DNA of 64,000 nt from Massilia violaceinigra (GTDB lineage Bacteria; Pseudomonadota; Gammaproteobacteria; Burkholderiales; Burkholderiaceae_D). Below, piece by piece: positions 34,880 through 43,332 of this stretch (positions are counted from its first letter, which is position 1; every line of letters starts with the position of its first letter). The notes under the pieces are model-generated. The model was not told where the DNA came from. It saw nothing but the letters and a program-made list of their open reading frames with translations, and ran no database searches. The translations under genes and the position numbers were made by a program. The stretch covers positions 2,108,001-2,172,000 of the forward strand of contig NZ_CP024608.1 in NCBI RefSeq assembly GCF_002752675.1. The letters are read 5' to 3'.

Positions 34880-36124
34880 TTAAATCGCACCTTTCGCTCG
34901 CAACGCCGCAATCTCCTCTTCGCTGCGTCCCAGCAAATCGCGCAGCACTTCATCGGTATGCTGCCCCAGCATCGGCGGCGGCAAATCGGCCTGCGCTGGC
35001 GTGAGCGAGAGCTTCATCGGGCTGCGCACCAGCTTCACCTTGCCCGCCGCCGGATGATCCATCTCGATGGCCACGCCGCGCGCTTTCACCTGTTCGTTCT
35101 CGAACACTTCACCGACATCGTTGATCGGCCCGCACGGCACGCCGACCGCTTCGAGCTGCGCAATCCACTCGTCGCGCGTGCGCGTGCCGACCATCTCCGC
35201 CAGCAGCGGCACCAGCACATCGCGGTGCTGCACGCGCAGCGGATTGGTGACGAAGCGCGCATCGACTGCCAACTCGGGCCGCCCGCCCGCTTCCACGAAC
35301 TTCTGATACTGCCCATCGTTCCCGGTCGCGACGATGATGTGCCCATCGGCGCAAGCAAACGTCTGATACGGCACGATGTTGGCATGCGCATTGCCCCAGC
35401 GCTTGGGCGCCTTGCCGCTGTTAAGGTAATTGCTGCCCACATTGGCCAGCATCGCCACCTGCGTGTCGAGCAGCGCCATGTCGATGTACTGGCCTTGGCC
35501 GGTGCGGTCGCGGTGCGTGAGCGCGGCCAGCACCGCCACCGTGGCGTACATGCCGGTCATCAGATCGGTCAGCGCCACGCCGGCCTTTTGCGGGCCGCCG
35601 CCGGGCAGGTCGTCGCGCTCGCCCGTCACCGACATCAGTCCGCCCATGCCCTGGATCAGGAAGTCGTAGCCGGCGCGGTGCGCATACGGCCCGTCCTGGC
35701 CAAACCCTGTCACCGAGCAGTACACCAGGTCCGGCTTGATCTCTTTCAGGCTGGCGTAATTGAGGCCGTAGCGCTTCAGCTGCCCGACCTTGTAGTTTTC
35801 CAGCACCACGTCGGCCTCGCGCGCGAGGTCGCGGATCAGCGCCTGGCCTTCGGGAGTGGCAATATCGACCGTGACGGAACGTTTGCCGCGGTTCGCGGTC
35901 AGGAAGTAGGCCGCCTCGCTGGTGTTATTGCCGTCGGCGTCGCGCGCGTACGGCGGGCCCCAGGCGCGGGTGTCGTCGCCCACGCCGGGACGTTCGATCT
36001 TGATTACATCGGCGCCGAGATCGGCCAGGTTCTGGGAGCACCAGGGACCGGCCAGCACGCGCGACAAATCGAGTACGCGGATGTGGCCGAGCGCCTTGGG
36101 CATGCCCGAAAATGCTTGAGTCAT
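34880..36124 (-). CDS. CaiB/BaiF family III CoA-transferase
   Basis: A 414-residue enzyme; ATG 36124 gives the usual N-terminus 'GHIRVLDLSRVLAGPWCSQN'. Further family motifs are 'LGADVIKIERPGVGDDTRAW', 'TANRGKRSVTVDIATPEGQA' and 'GYDFLIQGMGGLMSVTGERD', whose region includes the catalytic Asp. It moves CoA between carboxylic acids. Closest in feel to succinyl-CoA:dicarboxylate (glutarate/itaconate-type) transferases. Divergent from the hexuronate operon; a shared regulatory region is possible. Confidence 0.92.
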   Translation of the reverse strand: MTQAFSGMPKALGHIRVLDLSRVLAGPWCSQNLADLGADVIKIERPGVGDDTRAWGPPYARDADGNNTSEAAYFLTANRGKRSVTVDIATPEGQALIRDLAREADVVLENYKVGQLKRYGLNYASLKEIKPDLVYCSVTGFGQDGPYAHRAGYDFLIQGMGGLMSVTGERDDLPGGGPQKAGVALTDLMTGMYATVAVLAALTHRDRTGQGQYIDMALLDTQVAMLANVGSNYLNSGKAPKRWGNAHANIVPYQTFACADGHIIVATGNDGQYQKFVEAGGRPELAVDARFVTNPLRVQHRDVLVPLLAEMVGTRTRDEWIAQLEAVGVPCGPINDVGEVFENEQVKARGVAIEMDHPAAGKVKLVRSPMKLSLTPAQADLPPPMLGQHTDEVLRDLLGRSEEEIAALRAKGAI

Positions 36125-36234
36125 TGTGTGTGCCTTGTTGCAAATCAGGCAGCAATTATATCGGCTCAAGCCCCTCTGCGGCCAAGCGTGCAACGCGGCC
36201 GGACCGCCCTGACCATTTTTGGCGGAAAAGTTAA

Positions 36235-36249
36235 ATTGGTCAGACCAAT
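36235..36249. promoter_or_regulatory. Perfect GntR/UxuR-type operator palindrome
   Basis: ATTGGTC-A-GACCAAT, a perfect 7+1+7 inverted repeat. It fits the TTGGT...ACCAA operators of FadR-subfamily GntR regulators, which include ExuR/UxuR of hexuronate genes. It sits immediately upstream of the promoter-like sequence in front of garD. The regulator gene is not in this window. Confidence 0.7.
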
Positions 36250-36250
36250 A

Positions 36251-36279
36251 ACTTGAATTGGACTAGCCGATTTTATAGT
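36251..36279 (+). promoter_or_regulatory. Probable promoter of the garD-udh-galM operon
   Basis: ACTTGA or TTGAAT as -35 (36251-36258) and TATAGT as -10 (36274-36279), with spacing of 17 or 15 bp. The palindromic operator abuts the -35 region. Confidence 0.5.
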
Positions 36280-36362
36280 TTGCTGGCATACTTACCAAAA
36301 CCGACCGCAAGGCGTCCGCATTTCCCGGGCTCATGCGGGGGCGGGCAGACAAGGCTACCAAA

Positions 36363-37913
36363 ATGACGACACCGGAAAAAACACCGCTCCATATCCGCAT
36401 GCACGCGGGCGACAATGTCGCCATCGTGGTGAACGACGGCGGCTTGCCGGCGGGGACAGTGTTTCCGGACGGGCTGGTGCTGGTCGACGCGGTGCCGCAG
36501 GGTCATAAAGTGGCCCTGGCCGACTTTGCCGAGGGCGATGCCGTCATCCGCTACAACGTCACCATCGGTTTCGCCGCGCGCGCGCTGCCGAAAGGAAGCT
36601 GGATTTCGGAAGCGGTGCTGCGCATGCCGGCCGCGCGCGAACTCGAAGGGCTGCCGATCGCCACCCGTGCCGCACCGGTCATGGCGCCGCTGGAGGGCTA
36701 TACCTTCCAGGGCTTCAGGAACGCCGACGGCTCGGTCGGCACGCGTAATATCCTGGCCATCACCACCACCGTGCAATGCGTCTCCGGCGTGGTCGAACAT
36801 GCGGTCAAGCGCATCAAGAGCGAACTGCTGCCGCGCTACCCGAACGTGGACGACGTGGTCGGCCTCGAACATACCTACGGCTGCGGCGTGGCGATCGATG
36901 CGCCGGGCGCCGAAATCCCGATCCGCACGCTGCGCAACATCACCCAGAACCCGAACTTCGGCGGCCAGGCGATGGTGGTCAGCCTGGGCTGCGAAAAGCT
37001 GCAGCCGGCGCGCCTGTTCCCGAAGGGCTCGATCCCGATCCTGAGTGGCGCCGATCCGGCGCACGTGTGCCTGCAGGACGAGGGCCACGTGGGCTTCCAG
37101 TCGATGATCGATTCGATCATGCGCACCGCCGAGGTCCAGCTGCAGGCTCTCAACGCGCGCCAGCGCGAAACCTGCCCGGCGTCGGACCTGGTGGTGGGCG
37201 TGCAGTGCGGCGGCAGCGATGCGTTTTCGGGCGTGACGGCCAATCCGGCGGTGGGCTACGCGACCGACCTGCTGGTGCGCGCCGGCGCCACCGTGATGTT
37301 CTCGGAAGTGACGGAAGTGCGCGACGGGATCGACCAGCTGACTTCGCGCGCCGCCAACGCCGACGTGGCCGACGCCATGATCCGCGAAATGGCCTGGTAC
37401 GACGCTTACCTCACGCGCGGCGGCGTCGACCGCAGCGCCAACACCACGCCGGGTAACAAGAAGGGCGGGCTGTCGAACATCGTCGAAAAGGCGATGGGAT
37501 CGATCGTCAAGTCGGGATCGTCCGCGATCACTGGCGTGCTTTCGCCCGGCGAGAAACTCAAACAGAAGGGGCTGATTTACGCAGCCACCCCCGCCAGCGA
37601 CTTCATCTGCGGTACATTGCAGCTGGCGGCGGGGATGAATATCCATGTGTTCACCACGGGCCGCGGCACGCCTTACGGCCTGGCCGAATGCCCGGTCATC
37701 AAGGTCGCCACGCGCAACGACCTGGCGCGCCGCTGGCACGACCTGATGGACGTGAATGCGGGCCGCATCGCCAGTGGCGAAGCGAGCATCGAAGACGTCG
37801 GCTGGGAATTGTTCAAGCTGATGCTCGATGTCGCCAGCGGCAGCAAGACCTGGGCCGAACACTGGAAGCTGCACAATGCCCTGACCCTTTTCAATCCTGC
37901 ACCGGTGACCTGA
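36363..37913 (+). CDS. garD: Galactarate dehydratase (UxaA/GarD family)
   Basis: A 516-residue dehydratase, ATG 36363. The N-terminal SAF domain ('[20 protein letters not shown]') and the large domain ('[20 protein letters not shown]', '[13 protein letters not shown]', '[11 protein letters not shown]', '[20 protein letters not shown]') are those of GarD/altronate dehydratase enzymes. Cys residues and Fe2+ site motifs are present. It dehydrates galactarate to 5-keto-4-deoxyglucarate. With the uronate dehydrogenase next door it implies oxidative galacturonate/glucuronate breakdown. Specificity for galactarate over altronate rests on that context. Confidence 0.88.
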   Translation: MTTPEKTPLHIRMHAGDNVAIVVNDGGLPAGTVFPDGLVLVDAVPQGHKVALADFAEGDAVIRYNVTIGFAARALPKGSWISEAVLRMPAARELEGLPIATRAAPVMAPLEGYTFQGFRNADGSVGTRNILAITTTVQCVSGVVEHAVKRIKSELLPRYPNVDDVVGLEHTYGCGVAIDAPGAEIPIRTLRNITQNPNFGGQAMVVSLGCEKLQPARLFPKGSIPILSGADPAHVCLQDEGHVGFQSMIDSIMRTAEVQLQALNARQRETCPASDLVVGVQCGGSDAFSGVTANPAVGYATDLLVRAGATVMFSEVTEVRDGIDQLTSRAANADVADAMIREMAWYDAYLTRGGVDRSANTTPGNKKGGLSNIVEKAMGSIVKSGSSAITGVLSPGEKLKQKGLIYAATPASDFICGTLQLAAGMNIHVFTTGRGTPYGLAECPVIKVATRNDLARRWHDLMDVNAGRIASGEASIEDVGWELFKLMLDVASGSKTWAEHWKLHNALTLFNPAPVT

Positions 37914-37915
37914 TC

Positions 37916-38722
37916 ATGAGCAAACCATTCAAACGCATTCTGCTGACCGGCGCCGCCGGCGGCCTCGGACGCCTGCTGCGCGACCGCATCAAACCATGGG
38001 CCGACATCGTCCGCCTGTCCGACCTGGCCGATGTCGGCCCGGCCGGCGAGGGCGAAGAAGTGGTCCAGTGCGACCTGGCCGACAAAGCCGCCGTGCTGGC
38101 GCTGATGGAAGGCGTGGACGCGGTGCTGCACTTCGGCGGCATTTCGACCGAAGCGCCGTTCGACGCGATCATGCAAGCCAATATTCTCGGCATGGCCAAT
38201 CTGTACGAAGCGATTCACAAGTGCGGCGTCAAGCGTGTGGTGTTTGCCAGCTCGAACCACACGATGGGCTTCTACAAGACCACCGACCTGGTCGACGCCG
38301 ACATGCCGCCGCGCCCTGATGGCATGTACGGCGTCAGCAAGGTGTTCGGCGAATCGCTGTCGCGCTACTACTACGACCGCTTCGGCATCGAAACCGTATG
38401 CCTGCGCATCGGCTCCTGCTTCCCCGAGCCGGCCAATCCGCGCATGATGATCACCTACCTTAGCGCCGACGACCTGGTCGAAGCGCTGCGCTGCTCGCTG
38501 TTTGCCGCGCGCGTGGGCCATACCATCGCCTTCGGCGTGTCGGACAACAAGGCCAAATGGTGGGACGACCGCAAATCGCGCCACCTCGGTTTCGTGGCCA
38601 AGGACAGCTCGACCCAGTTCGAGCACAAGTTCCCCGATAGCGGCAACTACGCGCCGGCCGACGACATCACCATTACCTTCCAGGGTGGCGGTTTTCTTTT
38701 GACCGGGCCGCAATATAACTAG
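37916..38722 (+). CDS. udh: Uronate dehydrogenase
   Basis: A 268-residue NAD-dependent SDR enzyme, ATG 37916, two bases after the garD stop. 'ILLTGAAGGLGRLLRDRIKP' is the NAD site, 'LHFGGISTEAPF' and 'FASSNHTMGFYKTTD' are Udh hallmarks, with the catalytic 'YGVSKVFGESL'. The C-terminal 'DNKAKWWDDRKSRHLGF' is also typical. It oxidises D-galacturonate or D-glucuronate to the aldarolactone, whose hydrolysed acid feeds garD. Confidence 0.93.
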   Translation: MSKPFKRILLTGAAGGLGRLLRDRIKPWADIVRLSDLADVGPAGEGEEVVQCDLADKAAVLALMEGVDAVLHFGGISTEAPFDAIMQANILGMANLYEAIHKCGVKRVVFASSNHTMGFYKTTDLVDADMPPRPDGMYGVSKVFGESLSRYYYDRFGIETVCLRIGSCFPEPANPRMMITYLSADDLVEALRCSLFAARVGHTIAFGVSDNKAKWWDDRKSRHLGFVAKDSSTQFEHKFPDSGNYAPADDITITFQGGGFLLTGPQYN

Positions 38723-38723
38723 C

Positions 38724-39593
38724 CTGCCGTCGCTGGTTCTGCGTAACGCGCAGCTCTCCGCCGAAATCCTTCCGGGTTTCGGTGGCGCCTTGTCGCGTCT
38801 GGACTGGACAGGTGGCGGCACGCCGGTTCCGGTACTGCGGCCGTATGGCGGGGGCGATGCGGCGCCCCGTCCTAATCAATTGGCCTGCTTTCCGCTGGTG
38901 CCGTGGTCGAACCGGATGGCGGGTGGTTTTTCGTATGGCGGTGAGCGTTACGACATCGCGCCCAACCGCGAAGGCGATCCGTTTCCGATTCATGGCGAGG
39001 GCTGGCAGCGGCCATGGACGGTGGCGTTCCATTCGGCCAGCCAGGTGCTGCTGATGCTGGAGCGCCGCGATGGCGTGCCATTCTCGTATCGCGCCTCGCT
39101 CGAATACGCCTTGCGCGGTAATTCTCTGGTGGTGACGCTGGAAGTGACCAATACCGGCGCACTGGCGCTGCCGTTCGGTCTGGGCTTACATCCGTGGATG
39201 CCGCGCAGTCCTGGCACGATCTTGCAGGCGGCGGCGCGCAGCGTGTGGATGGCCGGTGCCGACAAGCTGCCCTCGCATGCGGAAGCGATCCCGCAGGCAT
39301 GGTCGTTCGACCGTGCCTGCGCGCTGCCTGATGGCTTGATCGACAATGTGTTCGAGGGCTGGGATGGGCAGGCGCGCATTCACTGGCCCGAGAGCGGCTT
39401 GAACCTCGCGATCGCCGCTGATAGCGGGTACTACATTGTGTATGCGCCGGCCGGCGGGGATTTTTTCTGCTTCGAACCGGTGGATCACCTGATCAACGCG
39501 CATAACATGGCCGGTGGGCCGGCAAGGCATGGCTTGACGATGCTGGCGCCGGGGCAGAGATTGCGGCGGATGTTCAGTTTTTCGGTGACTTAA
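38724..39593 (+). CDS. Aldose 1-epimerase (start codon unusual)
   Basis: About 289 residues. The homologous N-terminus 'LPSLVLRNAQLSAEILPGFG' is encoded upstream of the first ordinary start (TTG 38790), and an in-frame stop lies at 38700, so initiation must occur at a non-ATG codon; CTG 38724, one base after the udh stop, is the best guess. Family motifs: 'NQLACFPLVPWSNRMAGGFS', 'PIHGEGWQRPW' (catalytic His), 'FGLGLHPWMP', and 'FCFEPVDHLINAHN'. It would interconvert anomers of the uronic acids or sugars fed to udh. Confidence 0.85.
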   Translation: MPSLVLRNAQLSAEILPGFGGALSRLDWTGGGTPVPVLRPYGGGDAAPRPNQLACFPLVPWSNRMAGGFSYGGERYDIAPNREGDPFPIHGEGWQRPWTVAFHSASQVLLMLERRDGVPFSYRASLEYALRGNSLVVTLEVTNTGALALPFGLGLHPWMPRSPGTILQAAARSVWMAGADKLPSHAEAIPQAWSFDRACALPDGLIDNVFEGWDGQARIHWPESGLNLAIAADSGYYIVYAPAGGDFFCFEPVDHLINAHNMAGGPARHGLTMLAPGQRLRRMFSFSVT

Positions 39594-39601
39594 CCCGCTA
39601 C

Positions 39602-39759
39602 TTCAGACCGTCGTCCCCGCGCAGGCGGGGACCCAAGTACCTCGATCAGCCTATGGCTCCGGCACGAACTTGGGTCCCCGCCTGCGCGGGGACGACGGCG
39701 CTTGGGTTATCGATCTTGGGTCACTTCACTGCGCGGGGACGACGGCGCTTGGTTTATCG
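39602..39759. repeat. Palindromic repeat pair plus a direct copy invading speD
   Basis: Facing half-elements at 39607-39640 (ccccgcgcaggcggggac) and 39661-39700 (gtccccgcctgcgcgggg). A further partial copy of the right half (39731-39759) repeats 'gcgcggggacgacggcgctt' and encodes the last residues and the stop of the AdoMet decarboxylase on the minus strand. Confidence 0.75.
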
Positions 39760-40142
39760 ATAATCGACAGGCCAACGGGAGTGGCCACGCCACGTTCAAT
39801 GGTCTGCACCACGCGCGACGTCGGCTTCAACGCCAGCTCGATTACCTGCAACGCCAGCTGCGGCTGCGCATCGCCGCACATGAAAATATCCGCCGCCGCG
39901 AAACCGTACTCCGGCCACGTATGGACCGAAATATGGGACTCGGCCAGCAGCACCACGCCGGTCACTCCCATCGCCTCGCCGAAGCTGTGGAAATGACTGT
40001 GCAAGATGCGCGCACCCGCGGCCTCGGCGCCGGCGCGCAGCAGCGCGTCGATATCGGCGCTCACGGTCAGCAGGGCCGGATCGATCCCGTGAAAATCAAT
40101 CAGCAGATGAATGCCGGCCGGACGGTGCGCGTGCGTGATCAC
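39726..40142 (-). CDS. speD: S-adenosylmethionine decarboxylase proenzyme
   Basis: A 138-residue prokaryotic class 1b AdoMetDC making decarboxylated AdoMet for aminopropyl transfer. 'LLAESHISVHTWPEYGF' holds the self-cleavage Ser that becomes the pyruvoyl group; 'HSHFHSFGE' and 'FMCGDAQPQ' complete the site. Start GTG 40142 overlaps the stop of the preceding small gene (GTGA). The final residues ('KPSAVVPAQ') derive from a palindromic repeat that overlaps the gene end. Last gene of the SPFH/DUF4178 operon, pointing to a polyamine-linked function. Confidence 0.92.
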   Translation of the reverse strand: MITHAHRPAGIHLLIDFHGIDPALLTVSADIDALLRAGAEAAGARILHSHFHSFGEAMGVTGVVLLAESHISVHTWPEYGFAAADIFMCGDAQPQLALQVIELALKPTSRVVQTIERGVATPVGLSIIDKPSAVVPAQ

Positions 40143-40312
40143 TTATGCCCGCCACCCGAACCGCTGCCGTAACTGCCGCTGCTGGAACTCCAGCTGCTGC
40201 CACCGCGGCCGCCTCCGTGTCCATTGCTCGACGAGTCGAACATGCTGATCCAGCTGATGATCGTGGTGAGTATCGCCACTGCGACCGCGTACAGAAAATA
40301 TTTTGCGTTCAT
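40139..40312 (-). CDS. 57-residue membrane protein with Gly/Ser/His tail
   Basis: ATG 40312 overlaps the DUF4178 stop (ATGA) and its TGA overlaps the speD GTG. It reads 'MNAKYFLYAVAVAILTTIIS' (one membrane helix), 'WISMFDSSSN', then a tail of Gly, Ser, Arg and His ending 'GSGSGGGHK'. Perfectly nested between two coupled genes, it is very likely translated. The tail recalls those of TPM/YgcG proteins. Function unknown, presumably a membrane component of this cluster. Confidence 0.75.
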   Translation of the reverse strand: MNAKYFLYAVAVAILTTIISWISMFDSSSNGHGGGRGGSSWSSSSGSYGSGSGGGHK

Positions 40313-41787
40313 TCATCATCCTTGCCGGCCACGCTGGTGAACATCGCCGGAATACAAATGGCCAGCAAGGCCATGATCAGGTACATGGCGGTCGCGCCGA
40401 AGTTAAATAGCAGCGGAATCAGGTTCAACCCGAGCAGCCACCAGAAGAATTTGCCCAGTGTGGCGGACAGCGTCGGCCCCGATGCCGGCGCGCGCTTCCG
40501 GACCTTGGGAGGCCGCGTTTTTTTTACCGCTTTGCTGAACCAGGCCGTGACCTGGTCGGCTGCGACCGGCTTGGAGCGTGACCAGGTCATTTCCCCGGCG
40601 CTGATTTCAGCCGCCAGGCTGCTTTTGCCGTGCTCGAATTCCATCACGTGCACGGTGTCGCCCACCGCCACGCGCCAGTTGAACGCGCCGGCCGCCGCCA
40701 CCACGGTCGCGATGTAGTCATCGGTTTTTTGGTAGTCGACCTTGTCGGCCCTGGCCAGTTCGGACGCGGTCGGATGCCATGCCGGCCAGTGGGTCATGAC
40801 GTCGGCCCGATACCAGCCGTCATCGCTTTCGATCAGCCAGAAGAAGTTGGCGTTGACGCTATAGACCAGGTATTCAGTCCACTGCGAATCGCTGCCGGTT
40901 GCGCGGATCATGGCGCCGATCACGGTGCACTTGCTGCCGTGGATGTTCGCCTTGGCGCCGATCTCGATCGTGGTGCGCATCTGCGCGACCTTGTCGCCGG
41001 CTGCCAGAACGCTGGCCTCGGGACCCGCGGCGTCGAGCTGGGCGGCGCAGGACGGGCAAACCAGGTTGGTCGCCACGCCCGGCAGATAGCTGATGGTGCT
41101 GCCGCACGCGGGGCAGTCGAGCGCATCGACCTTGCCCCGGTATTTGCCCGCGCTGGCCTTGATCTGTTCATCGTCGCGCAGCAGCTGGCAGCGCATTTCG
41201 GCCAGCGTGACCGCCACCCCCGTGTACACCACCGGCGTTTCGCCATCGGTGTAGTCGAGCGTCAGGAAGTGCGGCCCGCTGCGAAAGTCCGCCACGCGGA
41301 TGCGCCAGCCCGTGCCGACCCGGAACGGCAGTTCGCCCTGGCCGGCGATGCATTCGCCGCTGCGCTTTTCCGACGCAAGGTAGCGCTGATCGTCGATGTG
41401 GTAGGCGTTGGCCACGTGGATCGCGTCGAAGCCGGGCAGGGCGACGGCGACTTTGCGTTCGGCGGTGATGGTGAACAGGCCCGAGGAGTCGCCCAGCCAG
41501 CCGTTGCCGCCGTCGCCGTACAGCACATACCATTCGTTCCACATCCCTTCGGCGTAGCGCAGCTGGATGCGCCCGACCACCGTGAAATTGCGCGCGCCGA
41601 CGGTCCCGCTGGTGCCGATCTGGATCGGAGAGTAGTCTTCCAGCACCGACGACATGGTGCCCAGGTTCTTGACCGATTCGGCATCCTTGAGCAGGGTGGC
41701 GCGACAAAACTCGCACACCGCCATGACGGCGGCGTGCGATTTGAACTTGACTTCGGCGCCGCAGCTTGGGCAGGAAACGATTTGCAT
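40309..41787 (-). CDS. DUF4178 protein with two zinc ribbons and C-terminal membrane helices
   Basis: A 492-residue protein with two similar halves. Each has a zinc ribbon ('IVSCPSCGAEVKF...CEFCRA' and 'LDCPACGSTIS...LVCPSCAAQ') followed by a DUF4178 beta-domain ('FTVVGRIQLRY', 'CTVIGAMIRATG'; 'WYVLYGDGGNGWLGD', 'YLVYSVNANFFWLIESDDGW'). Two helices near the C-terminus ('FFWWLLGLNLIPLLF', 'MYLIMALLAICIPAMF') anchor it in the membrane. In other bacteria DUF4178 occurs with SPFH, DUF350 and polyamine genes, as here. Starts 11 bases after the SPFH stop. Confidence 0.85.
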   Translation of the reverse strand: MQIVSCPSCGAEVKFKSHAAVMAVCEFCRATLLKDAESVKNLGTMSSVLEDYSPIQIGTSGTVGARNFTVVGRIQLRYAEGMWNEWYVLYGDGGNGWLGDSSGLFTITAERKVAVALPGFDAIHVANAYHIDDQRYLASEKRSGECIAGQGELPFRVGTGWRIRVADFRSGPHFLTLDYTDGETPVVYTGVAVTLAEMRCQLLRDDEQIKASAGKYRGKVDALDCPACGSTISYLPGVATNLVCPSCAAQLDAAGPEASVLAAGDKVAQMRTTIEIGAKANIHGSKCTVIGAMIRATGSDSQWTEYLVYSVNANFFWLIESDDGWYRADVMTHWPAWHPTASELARADKVDYQKTDDYIATVVAAAGAFNWRVAVGDTVHVMEFEHGKSSLAAEISAGEMTWSRSKPVAADQVTAWFSKAVKKTRPPKVRKRAPASGPTLSATLGKFFWWLLGLNLIPLLFNFGATAMYLIMALLAICIPAMFTSVAGKDDE

Positions 41788-41797
41788 GGACAGCGGC

Positions 41798-42844
41798 TTA
41801 GCCGATCAGTTTTTTGAGCAGCTCCGTCTTGGTGCTGTTGTAGTCGTCTTCCGAAATCAGGCCCTTGTCGAGCAATCCCTTGAGTTTGAGCAGGCGCTCC
41901 TCGATCGGATCGACTTCCGGCATGGTGGGCTGCAAGGGCGCGGTCGGCGCCGGCGGCACCTGCGGGATCATCGAGCCGCTCATGCCCTGCGCCATGGCGT
42001 GGCCCAGCATCGCGCCGGCCCCCAGGCCCGCGCCGATGCCGGCCAGGCCGCCTTCGTTCTGGGCCGCCAGCGGGATGCTGCTGGCAACCTGGAACTGGGT
42101 GAAGCCGCTCATCTTCTCGCCCGACAGGCCGCCTTTCATGCCGGCCGAAATACGCTCGTCGAGCGCGGCCTGCAGTTCTTCCGGCAGGCTGACGCTGGCG
42201 ACGTTGAATTCATCAAGCCCCACGCCGTAGCGCGCAAAGGCGGCGTACAGGTCGCCCTTGACCTGCTGCGCCATCAGCGCCTGGTTGGCGGCCATGTCGA
42301 GAAAGGCGACTTTGGCGGTACCGAGCGAGGTGGCCATGGTGGCCAGCAGGATGCCGCGCAGCTGGTCTTCGACCTCGTCGCGGGTGTAGACGTCGCGCGT
42401 ACCGCTGATTTCGGTGAAGAACAGGCGCGGGTCGGCAACGCGGTACGAGTACATGCCGAAGGCGCGCACGCGGATCATGTCGAAGTCGGCGTCGCGGATC
42501 GTGATCGGCTGCGGGGTGCCCCATTTGCGGCCGGTCTGCACGCGCGTGCTGAAGAAGTACACGTCCGACTTGAACGGCGAATCGAAGAACTTGTCCCAGT
42601 TTTTCAGGTTGGTCAGCACCGGCAGGGTGTTGGTGGTGAGCTTGTGGGTGCCGGGGCCGAAGACGTCGGCGATCTTGCCTTCGTTGACGAACAGCGCCAT
42701 CTGCGACTCGCGCACATTGAGGATGGCGCCGTTCTGGATTTCGAAGTCCTGCATCGGAAAGCGCCACGCCAGCACGCCGTCGTTCTCTTCGTTCCATTGC
42801 AGGACGTCGATAAACTGCTTCTTGATGAATGAGCCAAGGGACAT
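41798..42844 (-). CDS. SPFH-domain protein with C-terminal SHOCT motif
   Basis: A 348-residue protein of the SPFH/YdjI ('virion core protein') group. N-terminus 'QFIDVLQWNEENDGVLAWRF', 'NVRESQMALFVNEGKIADVF', 'ITIRDADFDMIRVRAFGMYS' form the SPFH fold. A Gly/Ala/Met linker follows, then a C-terminal SHOCT helix pair 'ERLLKLKGLLDKGLISEDDY'. No membrane helix; such proteins assemble at the membrane. First gene after DUF350 in the operon, and probably the scaffold for the DUF4178 protein. Confidence 0.88.
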   Translation of the reverse strand: MSLGSFIKKQFIDVLQWNEENDGVLAWRFPMQDFEIQNGAILNVRESQMALFVNEGKIADVFGPGTHKLTTNTLPVLTNLKNWDKFFDSPFKSDVYFFSTRVQTGRKWGTPQPITIRDADFDMIRVRAFGMYSYRVADPRLFFTEISGTRDVYTRDEVEDQLRGILLATMATSLGTAKVAFLDMAANQALMAQQVKGDLYAAFARYGVGLDEFNVASVSLPEELQAALDERISAGMKGGLSGEKMSGFTQFQVASSIPLAAQNEGGLAGIGAGLGAGAMLGHAMAQGMSGSMIPQVPPAPTAPLQPTMPEVDPIEERLLKLKGLLDKGLISEDDYNSTKTELLKKLIG

Positions 42845-42881
42845 GTCGGTCTCCGGTAGGAATGCGTTGAATGAGGGCGGG

Positions 42882-43268
42882 TCAGGACAGGGCGCCGGCG
42901 TTGACCAGGCCGATCGACACCGAAATGGCGCCCAGCAGGCCGCCGAAGGCCGAGTTGTCGGCCTCGATCTGGTCCTTCGACATTTTCAGCAGGCGCGTGG
43001 CGATGTTATAGGCAAGCACCTGGACCAGCATCGCGCCGGCCGCCCATTCGAGGAACTTGTAGTAGTCGGGGGTATGCAGCAGGGCCGAGGCGATCGTCAG
43101 CGAAAAGCCGATCAGCGCGCCGCCGAGCGACAATGCGGCCGCGTGGTTGCCGCCGCGGATCAGCGCAACTTCATTGAAAGGGGTCAGGCGCGTATAAATG
43201 ACAAAAAACGCCATTACCATGGCAACCGCTGTTGCAAGGTGGAGCAGATAGTTTAGGATGGCGGGCAC
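42882..43268 (-). CDS. DUF350 membrane protein (YjfL-like)
   Basis: A 128-residue inner-membrane protein with four helices. GTG 43268 is preferred (GGGGA 7 bases upstream) over an upstream in-frame start at 43304. 'YLLHLATAVAMVMAFFVIYT', 'AAALSLGGALIGFSLTIASA', 'WAAGAMLVQVLAYNIATRLL' and 'AFGGLLGAISVSIGLVNAGA' are the repeating family units. It leads the minus-strand operon and is divergent from the spermidine synthase-like gene 65 bp away. Confidence 0.88.
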   Translation of the reverse strand: MPAILNYLLHLATAVAMVMAFFVIYTRLTPFNEVALIRGGNHAAALSLGGALIGFSLTIASALLHTPDYYKFLEWAAGAMLVQVLAYNIATRLLKMSKDQIEADNSAFGGLLGAISVSIGLVNAGALS

Positions 43269-43332
43269 GAGATTTCCCCATGAAGATGGCCAGGATGGCG
43301 GCAAACGACGATCTTAGAACAAAAGATACTAC

